Position numbers and translations under genes: made by a program
NCBI GenBank assembly: GCA_029204225.1
Contig: CM055096.1
Span: forward strand, 37,843,460 to 37,907,459
Direction: 5' to 3'
Source of the DNA: Diphasiastrum complanatum
Lineage: Eukaryota; Streptophyta; Lycopodiopsida; Lycopodiales; Lycopodiaceae
Length of the DNA stretch: 64,000 nucleotides
Part shown: piece by piece, positions 9,133 through 21,334 of the stretch
Layout of the letters: the number at the start of each line of letters is the position of its first letter
Position numbering within the stretch: position 1 is the stretch's first letter
Notes under the pieces: model-generated
Told to the model about the DNA's origin: nothing
Database searches by the model: none
Seen by the model: only the letters and a program-made list of their open reading frames with translations

Positions 9133-10710
9133 CCATTAGGGCCTTTTTTGAACTCAAAAAGGGCCTCTTCACTAATCTGGATTAGTGTTAATGATGACAC
9201 ATGTACCAATAAAAGTGTGACAATTGAGCAGGAATAGTCCATATGACATGGCAGATTCAATGGTGTAGATTAAATCAAGTGTGGGCCCACAAAGTACGCC
9301 TCTAGCATTAACCCTATATTAACCCTACATGGATACACTTGAAAGTACCTAGTAACCAACAATAGCTACACACAGTACCTAGTAGCCAACAATACGACAA
9401 CAGCTAGTGCTCTAGGTGAGACATAGACTTGCAAGCCTCATTTAATGTCCAAGTACATTTCAAAATTGAAACTTGCTTATGAATTTTAATCAACCCACTT
9501 TTGTGTCCTCCTTCACATTCAAACTAAGACTACCTCACTTTCATTAGCCTTTCACATGCCAAATAATTTATTTTTTTCAGATGGATATCATTTTTTTCAA
9601 AATCGACCTTTGGAATACATTTTCATTTCGCCATGGATTAGTCTGTTTGACCTCAGAACCTCAAAAAAAGTGTTTATAAGTCAATTTGTTTTTATTAGTT
9701 TACAAACAAAAATATATCCCGGAGGTTAGTTTTTCATTTTTTTGGCCCAAGATCGCAATTTTTGGCCGTTTTGTTTCATCAGAAGGCCAAAAATTGCGTT
9801 TTGGACGAAATTTTTTTTTTTTCAAAATCACGGTAAGGCGGTCCAAAATCGCGCCTTACCGTGATTTTCAAAAAAACAAATTTTTTTTTTTTTGTTCGAA
9901 ACGCAATTTTTGGCCTTCTGATGAAGTGAAAAGGCCAAAAATCGTGAATTCGGACCAAAAAAAAACGAAAAACTGACCTCTGGGGGATACATTTTGTTTC
10001 GGACCAAGTCAAACGGCCCAAAATCGCGTCTTATCGTGATTTTGAAAAAAAGAAATTATTATTATTTTTTTGGTCCGAAACACAATTTTTGGCCTTCTAA
10101 TGAAGTGAAACGGCCAAAAATCGCGATTTCGGGTCAAAAAAAATGAATAACTGGCTTCCGGGATATATGTCTGTTTGCAAACTAATAAAAACAAATTGAC
10201 TTATAAACACCTTTTTTGAGATTCTGAGGTCAAACAGACTAAATCCATGGCGAAATGAAAATGTATCCTAAAGGCCAATTTTGAAAAAAAATAATATCCA
10301 TCTGAAAAAAATAAATTATTTGGTATGTGAAAGACTAATGAAAGTGAGGTAGTCTTAGTTTGAATGTGAAAGGGGACACAAAAGTGGGTTCATTAAAATT
10401 CATAGGCAATTTTCAAATTTGAAATGTACTTGGGCATTAAATGAGGCCTGCAAGTCTATGTCCCACCTAGAGCCCTAGCTGTTGTCCTATTGGAACCAAG
10501 ACAATGAATATGCTAGTCTTGCCTTACAAAGTACCTACAAAAGTCTATGGATGACAGGAGCTATATTTAGCCCTTAACTCTTGCTCACCCTATGTGGTAA
10601 CCCAAGGTAAAAGTGCCACGTAGGATTGATTAACACTAAAGTAATTATGATTAACAAACCTGTTTAGGCAAGGAAGAGGCCCTTTTTGAGTCCAAAAAGG
10701 GCCCTAATGG
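9133..10710. mobile_element. Foldback-like long inverted-repeat insertion in element A
   Basis: The ends are inverted copies, CCATTAGGGCC on the left and GGCCCTAATGG on the right, and continue inward as an about 38-bp inverted repeat (GGGCCTTTTT...AAAAAGGGCC, itself a small hairpin). After about 230 unrelated bases on each side, arms at 9401-9740 and 10,145-10,482 pair over roughly 340 bases. The centre holds three alternating copies of an about 120-bp module (9745-9850, 9853-9975, 10,016-10,140) containing GGCCAAAAATTGCG-type sequence and poly-T. Only spurious ORFs are present. It looks like a non-autonomous foldback or long-TIR DNA transposon between leader and gag; I could not fix a target duplication. 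Confidence 0.75.
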
Positions 10711-10892
10711 CAAAAGGCCTAAAATTCACTTCCAGTCAATCAGATCGATTAGATCCTTGAGCCAGACTGCATCCTACTGTATAAGCAAGATCCAATCACT
10801 TTGGAGCCCACCATCGGATGAATATGAGATCGAGACAATCAATAGCATGAAAGATAGCAAATCAAGCACCACACCTTCCCAGATTAGCAGTT

Positions 10893-12574
10893 GTGCAACA
10901 AGAGACAGAACCAGAACTAGCACCAATGGATCCAATGGGCCAACCCGGACATATCACTCCCTTGCAAGCAGTTCGGAGAGCACCACGGATAGAAATACCA
11001 AAATACGACGGATCATCAGATCCCATCCGATTCCTCCATATCTACGAGCAAGCTTGTGAAATCTATGGTGAACGGACACTTGCAGAAAAGCTGATGTTGT
11101 TCCCTATGTCCCTATTGGCAGTGGCTCAGGATTGGTTTTCCAACCGGTCAGAGAAAAAAAATCTACCTGGAAAGCGGTTAAAGCGGCTCTCATTACACGC
11201 TTTAAACCAAGAAAGTTCTTGGAAGACCCGTTTCTCCTGCTGAGCAAAGTCAAGATGGGAAAACGAGAAAGGGTCAGGGACTATATTGAATGGGTCAAAC
11301 ACTTACGATCCGAGTGCAGTGCAGCCCTAACTCCCGATCATGCGGTGATCATGTGGTTCCTAGCCGAACTACCGCGAAGCATTAGAAGAGAACTGAAACG
11401 ACGAGAGCAGTATACTACTCTGCAAGAAGCTATGGAAGATGCCATCAGGGAAGAGGATGAGGGATCTAATGATGAATACGCATCCACCCACACTCCTACT
11501 CCCTCGTTAGCATCATCATCATCAAACGCATCTGTTTTATCCACAAAACTGTTGTTGGAGCAAATGACAAAATTACACAAACAACAGATGGAGCAACTTA
11601 CGACATAGTTTGACCAGAAACTGAAAGGCTTACAAGGAGCTGTAGCAATAATTCCACATCAATCGAAACCAAACCAGCTGCAGTATCCTAGACGGGAGAA
11701 TGTATGGTGTTCAGTGTGCATGCAAAACTATACAGCGAATGAGTGTCCAGTCTCAAAGCAAAATCTGAGATTGACACATAGATTTTATCATCTGTGCAAT
11801 GCAACATCGCATGATACGACATTTTGCCTGTTTAACCCCCAGATTGTTCAATAGAAGAGAAGTCCTTATCAGAATTCTTATCCTTACCATCAAGAGGCAC
11901 CGAACGCGGCACCAAGGTACGTCGTACCGAATCAACAACAGCGTATGGCCTTACTTGCACCACCAGGGCCAGCCAATCAACAAGTGGCCCATGTAAACCT
12001 GACAGCAGCAGAACCAGAGATGCAAATGCAACCTCAACCTGAGCAGCATCAATGGTACAGATCAAATGAACCATTTATGGATCCTGCCATAAATGAATAT
12101 GTTGCGGCCTATGCAGCTTAAACTTAGCGTCAAGACGGAAGAAATTAGGGTTGCTACGGATGCGACGAAGGACACAGAACTGCAGAATGTCCTTATAAGG
12201 GACAATATACATCTTTCTATCGAGAATGCGGTTATGGACACTGTTACAAGAATTGTCCATTTAAACTTGAAACCAGTGCACCTCTTAACTTCATTGCAAT
12301 ACAGCAACCAACAGTTCCAGTAGGGATGTCATCGGAAGGACACCAATTCCACACTCCTGTGCTAGTTATTACGCAAGCACAGAAGAGGAAGGAAGTGGCT
12401 CCCTCACCACCACCCTCGGTCACTGACGACCAACCCTCAACTTCAGCGCCATATCTAAATGTGAGGGAAGAAAGAACACAGTACCAAAAAATAACACACT
12501 GGGTACAGAAAGCACAAGTAGAAAAAAAAAGAGCCAAAAAAGGACCATCCCATGGAACCTCCAGTTGGCGTTGA
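10893..12574 (+). pseudogene. Gypsy gag of element A
   Basis: A Retrotrans_gag-type capsid domain runs from YDGSSDPIRFLHIYEQACEIYG through LFPMSLLAVAQDWF, then after a frameshift near 11,150 through KAVKAALITRFKPRKFLEDP and MGKRERVRDYIEWVKHLRSE. A stop ends that frame at 11,606-11,608 (CAG-to-TAG type). Further on, past more stops, a zinc-knuckle pair remains near 12,150-12,250 (CYGCDEGHRTAEC and REC-GYGHCYKNC, spacing C-x2-C-x3-H-x4-C, the first Cys of the second changed to Tyr). A Pro/Ser-rich tail (VAPSPPPSVTDDQPSTSA) follows. Gag would build the virus-like particle. Confidence 0.85.
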
Positions 12575-12761
12575 ATGAGAACTGCAAGTGGGTCACCACT
12601 GTGCACTGATCAGAATGATCGGTTGCACCAACATGAACCACCTTTTCACATGGTGGCACTGAAAATCTCACACTTTTACTATCAAGTCGTGTTAGTTTAC
12701 CACTCAGAGAACTATTGCGGATTGCACCACAAGTGAAAGTCTTCTAGCTGAATGGGCCAAA

Positions 12762-13552
12762 GTGGATGAGGAGCCAGTAACGCCTAAGCCCATATATTGT
12801 ATGGGCTATGAAGAAACAAGTAACATCCACCACATCAGAGCATCATGGGAAAGTGAGGAACACAACATCACTGTGCCAATCAAACACAAGAGATACAAGG
12901 ACGAGGCAGCAGTGGTAGATGGAGAATCGGGTTTCAATTTGATCTCCACCACTTTGTATGAAAACTGGGGTTTGCAAGGGTTGAAGCCAGCAAGATTCGC
13001 CATCAAGCTAGGAGATCAATACTGTTTGAAACCAAAAGGTGTAGCTGTCGATATCCCTGTAAAGATAGCAAATTGCAGTTTGTGATTACTTTTGTAGTCA
13101 TGGATATACCTGAATCTCCATCTGCATACCGTGTTTTACTGGGAAGGCCATGGTTGAGGACTGCGCAAGTAGTACACAACTGGGGTACAAGAAAACTCAC
13201 CTTCAAGGACAAAGAACAGGCTGTAAAGGTTGACCTAACCACATGGGCAGTGAAACTTATTGCACCCAAGGCTGATGACGGATCATCTACGACAGATCAC
13301 ACGATTGATCGCCGAAGGCCAGCCAAGAGAGGTCACTATGATATAGAGACGGATGTCGTAAGATGGATGGATGCATTAGCAACTATTGACTGCCGGACAT
13401 GTCAATATGAATCAGATCCGGAATCCAGTACATCTTCACCCAAATGTTACACTATGGACACACCAATCACATTTGGGGTGAATATGATAAACGTAGCATG
13501 GCTTTCAACAGAACCTATTGAGAACCCAGTGGACAATGATCTAGTCCCTTGA
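12762..13552 (+). pseudogene. Gypsy aspartic protease region of element A
   Basis: Two overlapping plus frames. The first (12,762-13,085) carries the retropepsin-like site EAAVVDGESGFNLIS and LYENWGLQG; the second (13,073-13,552) continues with YRVLLGRPWLRTAQVVHNWGTRKLTF, the conserved end of Athila/Tat proteases. A frameshift near 13,080 separates them. The usual DGGSG reads DGESG here. After it, WMDALATIDCRTC begins a linker to RT that also appears in the fragments at 21,600 and 35,480. Confidence 0.82.
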
Positions 13553-14219
13553 AAATTGAGCTGACTGATGAGCAGGTCCTACACCACATGGACCCAGATC
13601 GATACGGAACCAAGAAAGTACCAGCTCAACCATCGCAAAAGTCTGCTATGGCGAAAGTCTCAAGGATCGATCCACCCAAGGCACCTACAAATAAGAAGAA
13701 TCAGTTTAAGCAACACTACAACCAAGTGATCCGATGGAGTGATCTACCCAAAGAGGCAATAACTATAGTGGATATTGATATTCGCAACCATGAGGCGAAT
13801 TTCACGAAAGTCCCGATGAGAGACGACAAGGATGAACCCACCAAAATGACAAAAAAAGAGCAAAAATGTGTTGGATTCTTTGAAGTCAATCAAAATAGAC
13901 TCAGATACAACGTCATCTTCTACACAGGTGACAGAAAATCAAAAAATGACTAGTCGGGCTAAGATCAATATGCTGAAGGAGGAATCTTAACGAGCGCTAG
14001 TTCACGAGATGCCTGAGACTTTCAAGATTTATACCTTGGATGACATGATAATCATGATGTCGCAAGCCCAGAGAGAACCTGATCAAAGTCAAGCACCAGC
14101 GGAACAAGTCTTCGAGGGACTTGCGCGAACATAGCCGATGAATTTTGCCGAGCCAGGTGAAGAAGAAAAGATAGTGCATGTGGGAGTGCAGTTAACACCC
14201 ACACAATTCAAGAGACTAT
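13549..14219 (+). pseudogene. Protease-RT linker of element A
   Basis: This polar linker includes LTDEQVLHHMDPDRYG and, further on, PETFKIYTLDDMIIMMSQAQREP. Both pieces have clear homologues in the fragments at 21,840-22,340 and 35,700-36,220, so it is a conserved part of the polyprotein and not chance. Several stops interrupt it. Confidence 0.7.
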
Positions 14220-14221
14220 GA

Positions 14222-15659
14222 TCATTGTTGGTGGAATATAAAGACTGTTTTGACTAGAGTTATAGTGACTTGAAGGGCATTCCACCAACAGCAGTCCAAC
14301 ACACCATACCCTTGGTGGATAGAGCAGTCCCCAAGGTAAGCCGTTATAGCTGCTGCAACCCGAATTATACTAAGCTGATCAAGCAGGAGTTGCAAAAGCT
14401 GATGGATGTAGATTTCATCTATGAAATCGAACACACAGAATGGATATCACCGATAGCTATAGTATCCAAGAAGAATGGAAAAATGTGGATTTGTGTGAAT
14501 CTGAAGGTGCTAAATGCAGTCACCAAAAAAGATCATTTTCCTTTACCATTTACGGAAAGTGTCCTCAACAGAGTAGTTGGCGCCGAAGCCTATAGTTTTC
14601 TAGATGGTTTCAGTTGCTACAACCAGGTGAAGATAGCCCCCCAGGACCAACACAAGACAACATTTGCCACGAAATAGAAAACCTATGCCTATAAAGTGAT
14701 GCCATTCGGACTTTGCAATGCCCCAAGCACCGTCCAGCGAGTCATGTAGGCAGCATTCAAAGATTATTTTCAAAAATTTCTAGAAATTTTCTTGGACAAT
14801 CTGTGCGTGTATAGACCAGACTCAGAACACTTATCCAATTTGGAGAAAGTGTTACAGAAATGCCGCGACTACCAGATCTCTGAATCCAGAAAAATGTCAA
14901 TTTTGGGTGACACATGGCCTGATTCTCGGCCATATAGTGTCAAGACACGGAATCGCCACAGATCTATCAAAGATTAGGATCATTGTTGATCTACCACCAC
15001 CGAAAATGATCCGCGAAGTCTACATCTTCATGGGTCATGCTAACTATTATAGGATCTTCATTCTTGATTTTGCGGAATTAGCCCGACCAATTTACAAACT
15101 CACAACGGATCCACATTGGAATGAGGAAGTCCTAAAGGCCTTCTAGAAGCTTAAGGATGCATTGGTTTTAGCACCAATTTTACACCCACCCAATTGGTCT
15201 ATTGAGTTTCACGTGCATAAGGACGCATCAAAGTATGCAGTTGGAGCAGTCTTAAGCCAGCCAGGTGAACACAAAAAGGATTTTTCAATCTGATTTTCAC
15301 GCCGACAGTTCAGTGATACCAAAATGAATTATTCGACCACAGAGCGGGAAGCACTAACAATGATCTATGCGGTTAAGAAATTTCGTCAGTACCTGATGGC
15401 TGCACATTTTGCTTTTTATACGGACCATCAACCCTTGCTCTATCTCGTTAATAAAACTTGCAACACCGGAAGAATCACCAGATGGCTACTTATGTTGTTG
15501 GAATTTGATTTTCGGATAGTAGTTCGCAAGGGAAAACAACACTACATCACAGATCATGTGTCACGAATCAAGGGGAAGGAGATTGCAACCCAACCCAATG
15601 ATGAGCTGGCAGATGCTGCCTTATTTTACGTGGTAGTGGAAATTGATCTTGAAGACTAG
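14222..15659 (+). pseudogene. Reverse transcriptase and RNase H of element A
   Basis: RT begins near SDLKGIPPTAVQHTIPL, then WISPIAIVSKKNGKMWICVNLKVLN, FLDGFSCYNQVKIAP, TTFATK and MPFGLCNAPSTVQRVM. The catalytic box reads FLDNLCVY near 14,790, where Asp-Asp is expected, so the second catalytic Asp is Asn. RNase H follows with VHKDASKYAVGAVLSQ, NYSTTEREALTMIYAVKKF, YTDHQPLLYLVNK and a diverged ITDHVSR end. Stops at 14,678, 14,747, 15,144 and 15,290 and frameshifts break the frame. Confidence 0.87.
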
Positions 15660-15673
15660 ACCTTATCAGCTGA

Positions 15674-16816
15674 TTGTCGGCCAGTTGTATCGAGGAGGAC
15701 CAGACAAAATTTTTCGGTGGTGTATTCTTTCCTCATGAGGCCACCCAGATCATTTCACTTTCACATGAAGACATGGGTGGAGGCCATTTTGCATCCGACA
15801 TTACAGCTCGCAAGATCCTGCAATCAGGATGTTGGTGGCCAATGATTCATAAGGATACAGAGGAATACTTGAAAAAGTGCGATGTGTGCCAAAGGGCAAG
15901 GAGACCAACGAGATTGAATTATGACCTATTGCACCCGGTCTTAGTCCAAGCACCATTCAAAAAGTGGGGATTCGATTACATCGGTCCAATTCACCTTGCA
16001 GCAAGGAGTTCCCAGGCTCGATACATAATCGTAGCCACAGACTACCTCACCAAGTGGGTCAAAGCCAAGGCAGTAAGAGTAGCTGATGCTAGGACCATTG
16101 CCAAGTTCCTTTATGAAAATATCATTGTGCACATTGGATGCCCGATGGAGCTAGTCAGCGATTGCGGAAGCCATTTCATCAATGAGACCATCAAGGTCCT
16201 GTTTGAGGAATTCTTCGTGATCCACAGAACCAGTATATCTTATTATCCTCATGGTGTTGGGCAAGGAGAATCATCCAATAAGATCCTGTGTAGCATGCTC
16301 ACGAAAACTATTGAAACTAGCAGATCAGATTGGGAACATAAGTTGCATGCTGCCCTATGGGCATTCAAGACATCATATAAAGGAAGCACTGATCAAACAC
16401 CCTTCCAATTGGTATATGGTCAGGATGCTGTAATGCCAGTAGAGTTTCTAGTTCCTTCATTAAGGATTGCTACCATGCAACATCTTAATGAGTCCAAATC
16501 TCTACAACTACGCCACGAAGCTCTACATAAACTCTGTGAAACACGCTTACTAGCTGTGCATGCATTGGCAACTGAAAAGAAAAGACACAAGACATGGGAT
16601 GATCGTAGGTTACAAAAGAAGGATCTTCGCTCCGGAGATCTGGTCCTAATGTATAAAACCAAGGCGATCAAGAAAAAGTTAAAATTCACATGCGAAGGTC
16701 CTTATCAGATCAAGGAAATTCTTAATCATGGAGCCATGAATTTGGAAAAGCTAGATGGGACACCATTTGATACACCCATCAACGGTAGCCGGTTGCACAA
16801 GTACTGGCCATCATAG
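15674..16816 (+). CDS. Integrase domain of element A, open frame
   Basis: This 380-residue frame is open. The zinc-binding domain has SHEDMGGGHFASDITARK then KKCDVCQRARR (HHCC). The core has WGFDYIGP (first Asp), LVSDCGSHFIN (second Asp) and HGVGQGESSNK (Glu), so the DDE triad is present, although SDCGSHF and GQGESS differ from the usual SDRGTHF and GQAE. The C-terminal part includes LRSGDLVLMYK, FTCEGPYQIKEI and INGSRLHKYWPS; no chromodomain follows. It is the best preserved pol domain of element A; the preceding RNase H frame closes at 15,659. Confidence 0.87.
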   Translation: MSASCIEEDQTKFFGGVFFPHEATQIISLSHEDMGGGHFASDITARKILQSGCWWPMIHKDTEEYLKKCDVCQRARRPTRLNYDLLHPVLVQAPFKKWGFDYIGPIHLAARSSQARYIIVATDYLTKWVKAKAVRVADARTIAKFLYENIIVHIGCPMELVSDCGSHFINETIKVLFEEFFVIHRTSISYYPHGVGQGESSNKILCSMLTKTIETSRSDWEHKLHAALWAFKTSYKGSTDQTPFQLVYGQDAVMPVEFLVPSLRIATMQHLNESKSLQLRHEALHKLCETRLLAVHALATEKKRHKTWDDRRLQKKDLRSGDLVLMYKTKAIKKKLKFTCEGPYQIKEILNHGAMNLEKLDGTPFDTPINGSRLHKYWPS

Positions 16817-17989
16817 TGAGATAGATCCAGATTGGTGAGGGCACATTACAAAAAGCTAATATGCTAAACCATCACCACTAGATCTAGGAAGATCAAGCCA
16901 AATTAAGCTAGATCCATCAAGATTCGGCCAGATCTGGCAAGATTGGGAAAATCTAGCAGAATCCAAGAAGGATCTAGATCTAGACGGGATAAAAAAGAAA
17001 GCAGATCATCAGATTATGCCAATAAGTCCTCCAAATTTGCAGATTAGAGACCTCGATCTCAGTAACTATGGCAAATTAAAGGGCAAAATTCACCAAAGAC
17101 TGACAAATCTATTACCAACTGTCCATTAGAACTTCCAGAGAACTACCAATAGTCAGATCAAGCCTGGATAAAGCTGATTACCAGTTTACAAAAGTTAAAA
17201 TAAGAAAATCTCGAGATCTCATCAAAAAACACTCTAAAAGAGCACTTTTTCATGATTTTTGGAGATCCCCTGGGAGATAGCTCTTGAAACTTGGATAGTC
17301 ACCAGATCTGACCCAGATGCATCCAAGAAATTCTCTGTGAGAGTTCTAATGGAGGAATCATCATTTTTTAGTGTGTGTGAGGGTTCTCAGAAGCTCAATT
17401 TTCAAACCTCGTAGAGCGTCAAGATCATCTTACCAACCCTCCCAAGGTGCCTAAATGGAATTAGAGTAGTGATTAGCCTGTCTACATGGTCTATTCTTGA
17501 AAATCCAATCATAGGAGCAAGTTGTGTGAGAGATCACTTCCTACAAGAGTTGAACCCTCACAGACAGTCTGAACCCTCATAGAACCTTCGCATAGCAGTC
17601 AAATCACCTTCTGAACTCTCACAGACTTCCCTGAGGTCTTAGAATTTTGTGAAGAAGGTGCCTGTCAGAATTTGGGTGGAACTGAACAAGGAAAAGTGGA
17701 TTTCACCTAATACGCACTCTACATTCCACTATATAAGGGCTGAATTTGAGTCATTTGTCACCTTTGCTAGCCAAGCTCTGCCGAAATTTACACTAAAATT
17801 ACCAAGTTCTCCGTTTGTGACCAAACTTCCTACCAGCTATCATCTGCTCATACTGAACACCTATCTACGCTCTAAACTACACTTCTTGTCATCCAACACT
17901 CATTATTCACAATTTTCTGTCATTTTCACACCTTTTTACCCTTTTCATCATTTTTTCTACTTTTTTGTCCTTTAATCATCACCGCTAAC
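16817..17989 (+). other. Pol-aORF spacer of element A with possible internal promoter
   Basis: There is no coding frame. It carries repeats of GATCCAGATC type near 16,900, then the decamer motif of the leader in decayed form at 17,330-17,640 (for example GTGAGAGTT where the copy at 30,610 has GCGAGAGTT), a TATA-like site at 17,729 and a pyrimidine-rich stretch before the aORF ATG at 17,990. The duplicate is at 30,090-31,264. Confidence 0.65.
17729..17739 (+). promoter_or_regulatory. Candidate internal TATA box upstream of the aORF
   Basis: CTATATAAGGG lies 251 bases before the aORF ATG and is identical in the second copy at 30,998. Location between pol and the extra ORF suggests a separate transcript; this is inferred from sequence only. 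Confidence 0.45.
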
Positions 17990-20465
17990 ATGACCTCCTC
18001 ACCCTCTGAAGACTCTGGCACCAAACAGGTGATCCAACTGAAATCCCCGAGGCCACACATATTTGGCCCTTACCCTCTAACTCTCTAATCCAACCATGGC
18101 TATAGACAGCTGGCCCACCTTCTAGAGGCAATTACTCGGCGCTTTTTCATTCTGAGATTAACATGGGCCTCACCCTTCATGCTTACGCCACCTGGGATGA
18201 GCAAAAGACATTTTTTAACTTCCTGTACCAAGGTACCACGTACAAGGTCAGGATTAATGCAGACTCGATGATCACCATTGGCATTATGTCCGTCAAGCCA
18301 TCTCCCATCGCCACACCAAAACTCTGATCAAACTTTTCGTCATCCAAACTGCACCAGAAATCCCAATCCAGACTAACAATGGTTACCTGATAGATGTTAT
18401 CACGGAAGCCATCATTCAGACGGCTATGCATCTGTTGAATAACTTTCTGGTTATTTCAACATTTTGCAACGACAGAATCCAGTCTAAGTTGCTAAATCAG
18501 ATAGTGGAATCTTTTTTGGAACTCATGGCCCCTTTCTGCTCCATCTTCGTCTTCTTCCATACTCCACACCACCCTTCAGTTCCCCTCTGTTCCTCCCATT
18601 CTCTCGTTTGGACAAGCCATCCTCACCCACGTTTCCACTATTGCTTCTCAAACCCCACCTGCTTTGCCAACAAAGTTGCCGAGGGCAATTAACCGTTGCC
18701 TGATGACGCATTTGTCCCAGCAATTTTTGTACCATCGCCAGATCGGACTGATCCCACCGCCCCAGATGGCATCAGGTCCAACGCGAACCTGATAGAAGAT
18801 GATGATGATGGAACTCCACAAGTCATCGGGGCCGATACAACACAAGTCCCTATCAGTGCCACCATACCGGCTGCTCCCACAGACTTAACGACAACGTACC
18901 AGACTCTAGGCAAATACATCATGGATGCGGTAGCGGCCAGAGCTATCTTGGAAAGTAGGGTGTAGTACTACACCTGGAAACAAGCAATACACAGCTGCGA
19001 GCAGAATCCACCAAGCTGCAGCACGAGCTGATTTTGGCTCAACAACATGAAGAAGTAGGGCACCAGGAGATCACCAAGCTGTAGCAGAAGGAGGTGGGCC
19101 TCAATAATTATATCCAAAGCCTCTCCAAAGCGCTGACAGAGGCCTCCACGAAGGTGCGGGAGCTTCAATCCGAAGCATCCCAACGGCTTGCTCCCATCTA
19201 GGCGCAATTAAACCTTTTGGAAGTAGACAATACGCGCCTGGAGATGGAGGTCAAAGTCCTACAAGATGAAAAGCTTGTCTGGTTAGCTCAACCTGCACCA
19301 GACTCAAGGTCGCTCTCTCAATCAGAAATGAATCTTCTTAGGCGTCAGGTGTAGGTTTATAGCCAAACCTTAAATAGCTACCCGACATAGTTCAATAAAT
19401 ATCGGACAAGCACAACTCACGAGCTTGCCCAGGCCAAGCAAGCCCTCAAGGCTTGCCAAAAATTCATGGAAATGAAGGCCTAGCCCACCCCCATGGTAAT
19501 TCTACCGCCACCTATTTTTGACGCTGCATAGGCCAGTACAAGCCAAGACCAAAGCCAGCAGGCATCTAGGGTCTGAAGGCCATGACCAAGGACAAACAGA
19601 TACTGCTGCTGAGACGCGAGACCAGGGCCAAGGCGTAGATACCAGCCAAAGCCAAGCCACATCATCTAGAGGTTCGCGCATGATATCTTCTAGCTGAGCC
19701 TTCCAAAGACCAAAGTTCGTGGAGGAGAAAATAAACAAATTCCTATCAAAGTATCCCCACGAGTCATCAAGAGACAGCTAGTAGATATCGTTTTCAGCTC
19801 TAACAATAAAGAGCAAAGAATTGCAAGCATTACTCGCCCTCCAACTACAACCAGAGTGGCGTCAGCAATTGTTCGAAAGAGACCCTGTGGCCATCAAGGC
19901 CTACGTGACGAGTCCGCAACAATTACAGGTGAACGCGCACTTCCTAACATGTACATGACGATCCAAATGGGCGGAATGCGACACCCCTCTGGACAAACTC
20001 ACAATTCAAGACTTCAATTGGCCTATCATTCATTCAGAATACGGTTGGACTACGGATGTGGATGCCAGAAGGGCTCTCACCACATTCGCGAATCACTATG
20101 TCAACTGCCCTGATCCAATAGTCCGCACAACAACCACTTACGCCTAGGACTTAGAACATCTAATGGGAATCGAAACTAAATGGGACAATTTTTTCTCCCC
20201 CATATTCTTTGACATTAATAAGGCGCTACCTTCGAACAAAGTCGAAGATCAACTGCCAATTGCTCGTGTGTATTACCGAGCTGCACTTCTGGATGATCCA
20301 TGGACACATAGATTCCAAGCATGGGTCGACCAAGATTGGCTGAGAGGAGTCCACAAGTCCCTTCACACGCCCAAGGACTTAAAGAAATTGGACCGCCTCA
20401 ACTTTATGGAGGACGTCACGACCTCCCTGATCTAGCAAAGGTGGGCGAAGAAAACTCTTTACTAA
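17990..20465 (+). pseudogene. Accessory ORF (aORF) of element A, copy 1
   Basis: A long protein of unknown function between pol and the 3' LTR. Order, seen best by comparison with the copy at 31,265: an N-terminal domain (MTSSPSEDSGTKQ, YQGTTYKVRINADSM, then in another frame LLNNFLVIST), a Pro/Ser/Thr linker, a coiled coil (LTKLQHELILAQQHEEVGHQ type), and a conserved C-terminal domain ending IARVYYRAALL, RFQAWVDQDWLRGVHKSLH and a final KTLY just before the LTR. This copy has many stops and lacks about 585 bases of linker near 18,525 (joined at a CCCCT-like short match). I see no signal peptide or membrane helix typical of an envelope protein. Confidence 0.75.
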
Positions 20466-20511
20466 ATCGGCAGAGTGCTGAGGGACCGGCACTACTTCAA
20501 GCCATGGGTCC

Positions 20512-21334
20512 TATTGGGGGTATTCCCAACAAAGTGTAAATAAATAAAATCGTCCAATAAAATGTGTTGCGAGGGCATGGCATCCTGAGCGCATAAGCCC
20601 ATGGCCCAATGAGCATGCAAGCTTAAGTGTAAATAAAATAAAATTGACTTGGGCCTTAGAATTAAAATAAAACTAGAGGCCCAAAAGTCATTTTAAAACT
20701 TAGAGATCACTTTTTAGAGTTGGGTCCAAATGGGGACTCACATGAATCTTGTGAAGTTTAATGTCCTTTTTATGGACCCTCGGATCAAGTTGGGTCCAAG
20801 ATGAATGGATAGGATCAATGCGATTATTAGACAATAATGATTGAGGGGCAAGGGTCTTCCTCATTTTATAAAAAGACACCATTTGTACAATATTTTCATG
20901 CTTAATAGAGAGGAGGAGACTCTATCATTTTGAGAGCTCAAGCATCCTCATTTGCTAATCACTCTTGCTTATGCTATTGTTGGGATTGCTTGTTATTTCC
21001 ATTTCTTCCATGCTTTTTGTTTGTGATTAGTTAAGGTTTCTCCATAAGCAATGACATTGAGCATTTGAGCTAACCTCCATCTCATCTCTCTCTCTTTCTC
21101 TCTTCTCTTCTCTCTTCCTCTTCTTTTCTACCCCTTCCCTTCACCCAAAACCATGAAGAATGTTAGTGTAGAGGAGTAGAGTTAAGGGAGAGTAGTGTTA
21201 GTGGTGAATAGAGTTAAGGGAGAAAGTAAGAAACTAACTAAAAATAGCATCCATGCATAGTTTGGTACCTATCCAGTGATCTAACCCTTGTTGATAGGGG
21301 GAGGGCTATACTACGCAAGATCTTCGACCCTACA
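20512..21334 (+). repeat. LTR-A, 3' LTR of element A
   Basis: 823 bases, starting TATTGGGGGTATTCCCAACA (TG changed to TA) and ending CGACCCTACA, followed by the CAAAC target duplication. It has a single promoter unit with TATA at about 20,862. Confidence 0.9.

Larger units (their letters stand above)
6808..21334 (+). mobile_element. Element A: full-length Ty3/gypsy (Athila/Tat-like) retrotransposon, 14.5 kb
   Basis: Two LTRs (6808-7934 and 20,512-21,334) flank a tRNA-Asp-type primer site, gag, protease, RT, RNase H, integrase and an extra ORF, all on the plus strand. CAAAC at 6803-6807 and 21,335-21,339 is the target duplication, and the outer flanks are the two halves of a copia leader. Large size, the primer site, the accessory ORF after pol and the lack of a chromodomain agree with the Athila/Tat group. 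Stops and frameshifts in every gene, and an RT active-site change, make it inactive. I see no clear polypurine tract before the 3' LTR. Confidence 0.88.

Noticed and set aside
9686..10194. Frames of 61-96 codons on both strands in the foldback element
   Set aside because: They mirror each other across the inverted repeat, are Lys/Phe-rich from poly-A/T runs, and have no domain.
17990..20465. Calling the aORF an envelope gene
   Set aside because: No signal peptide, transmembrane helix or glycoprotein Cys pattern is visible; the protein is linker plus coiled coil.
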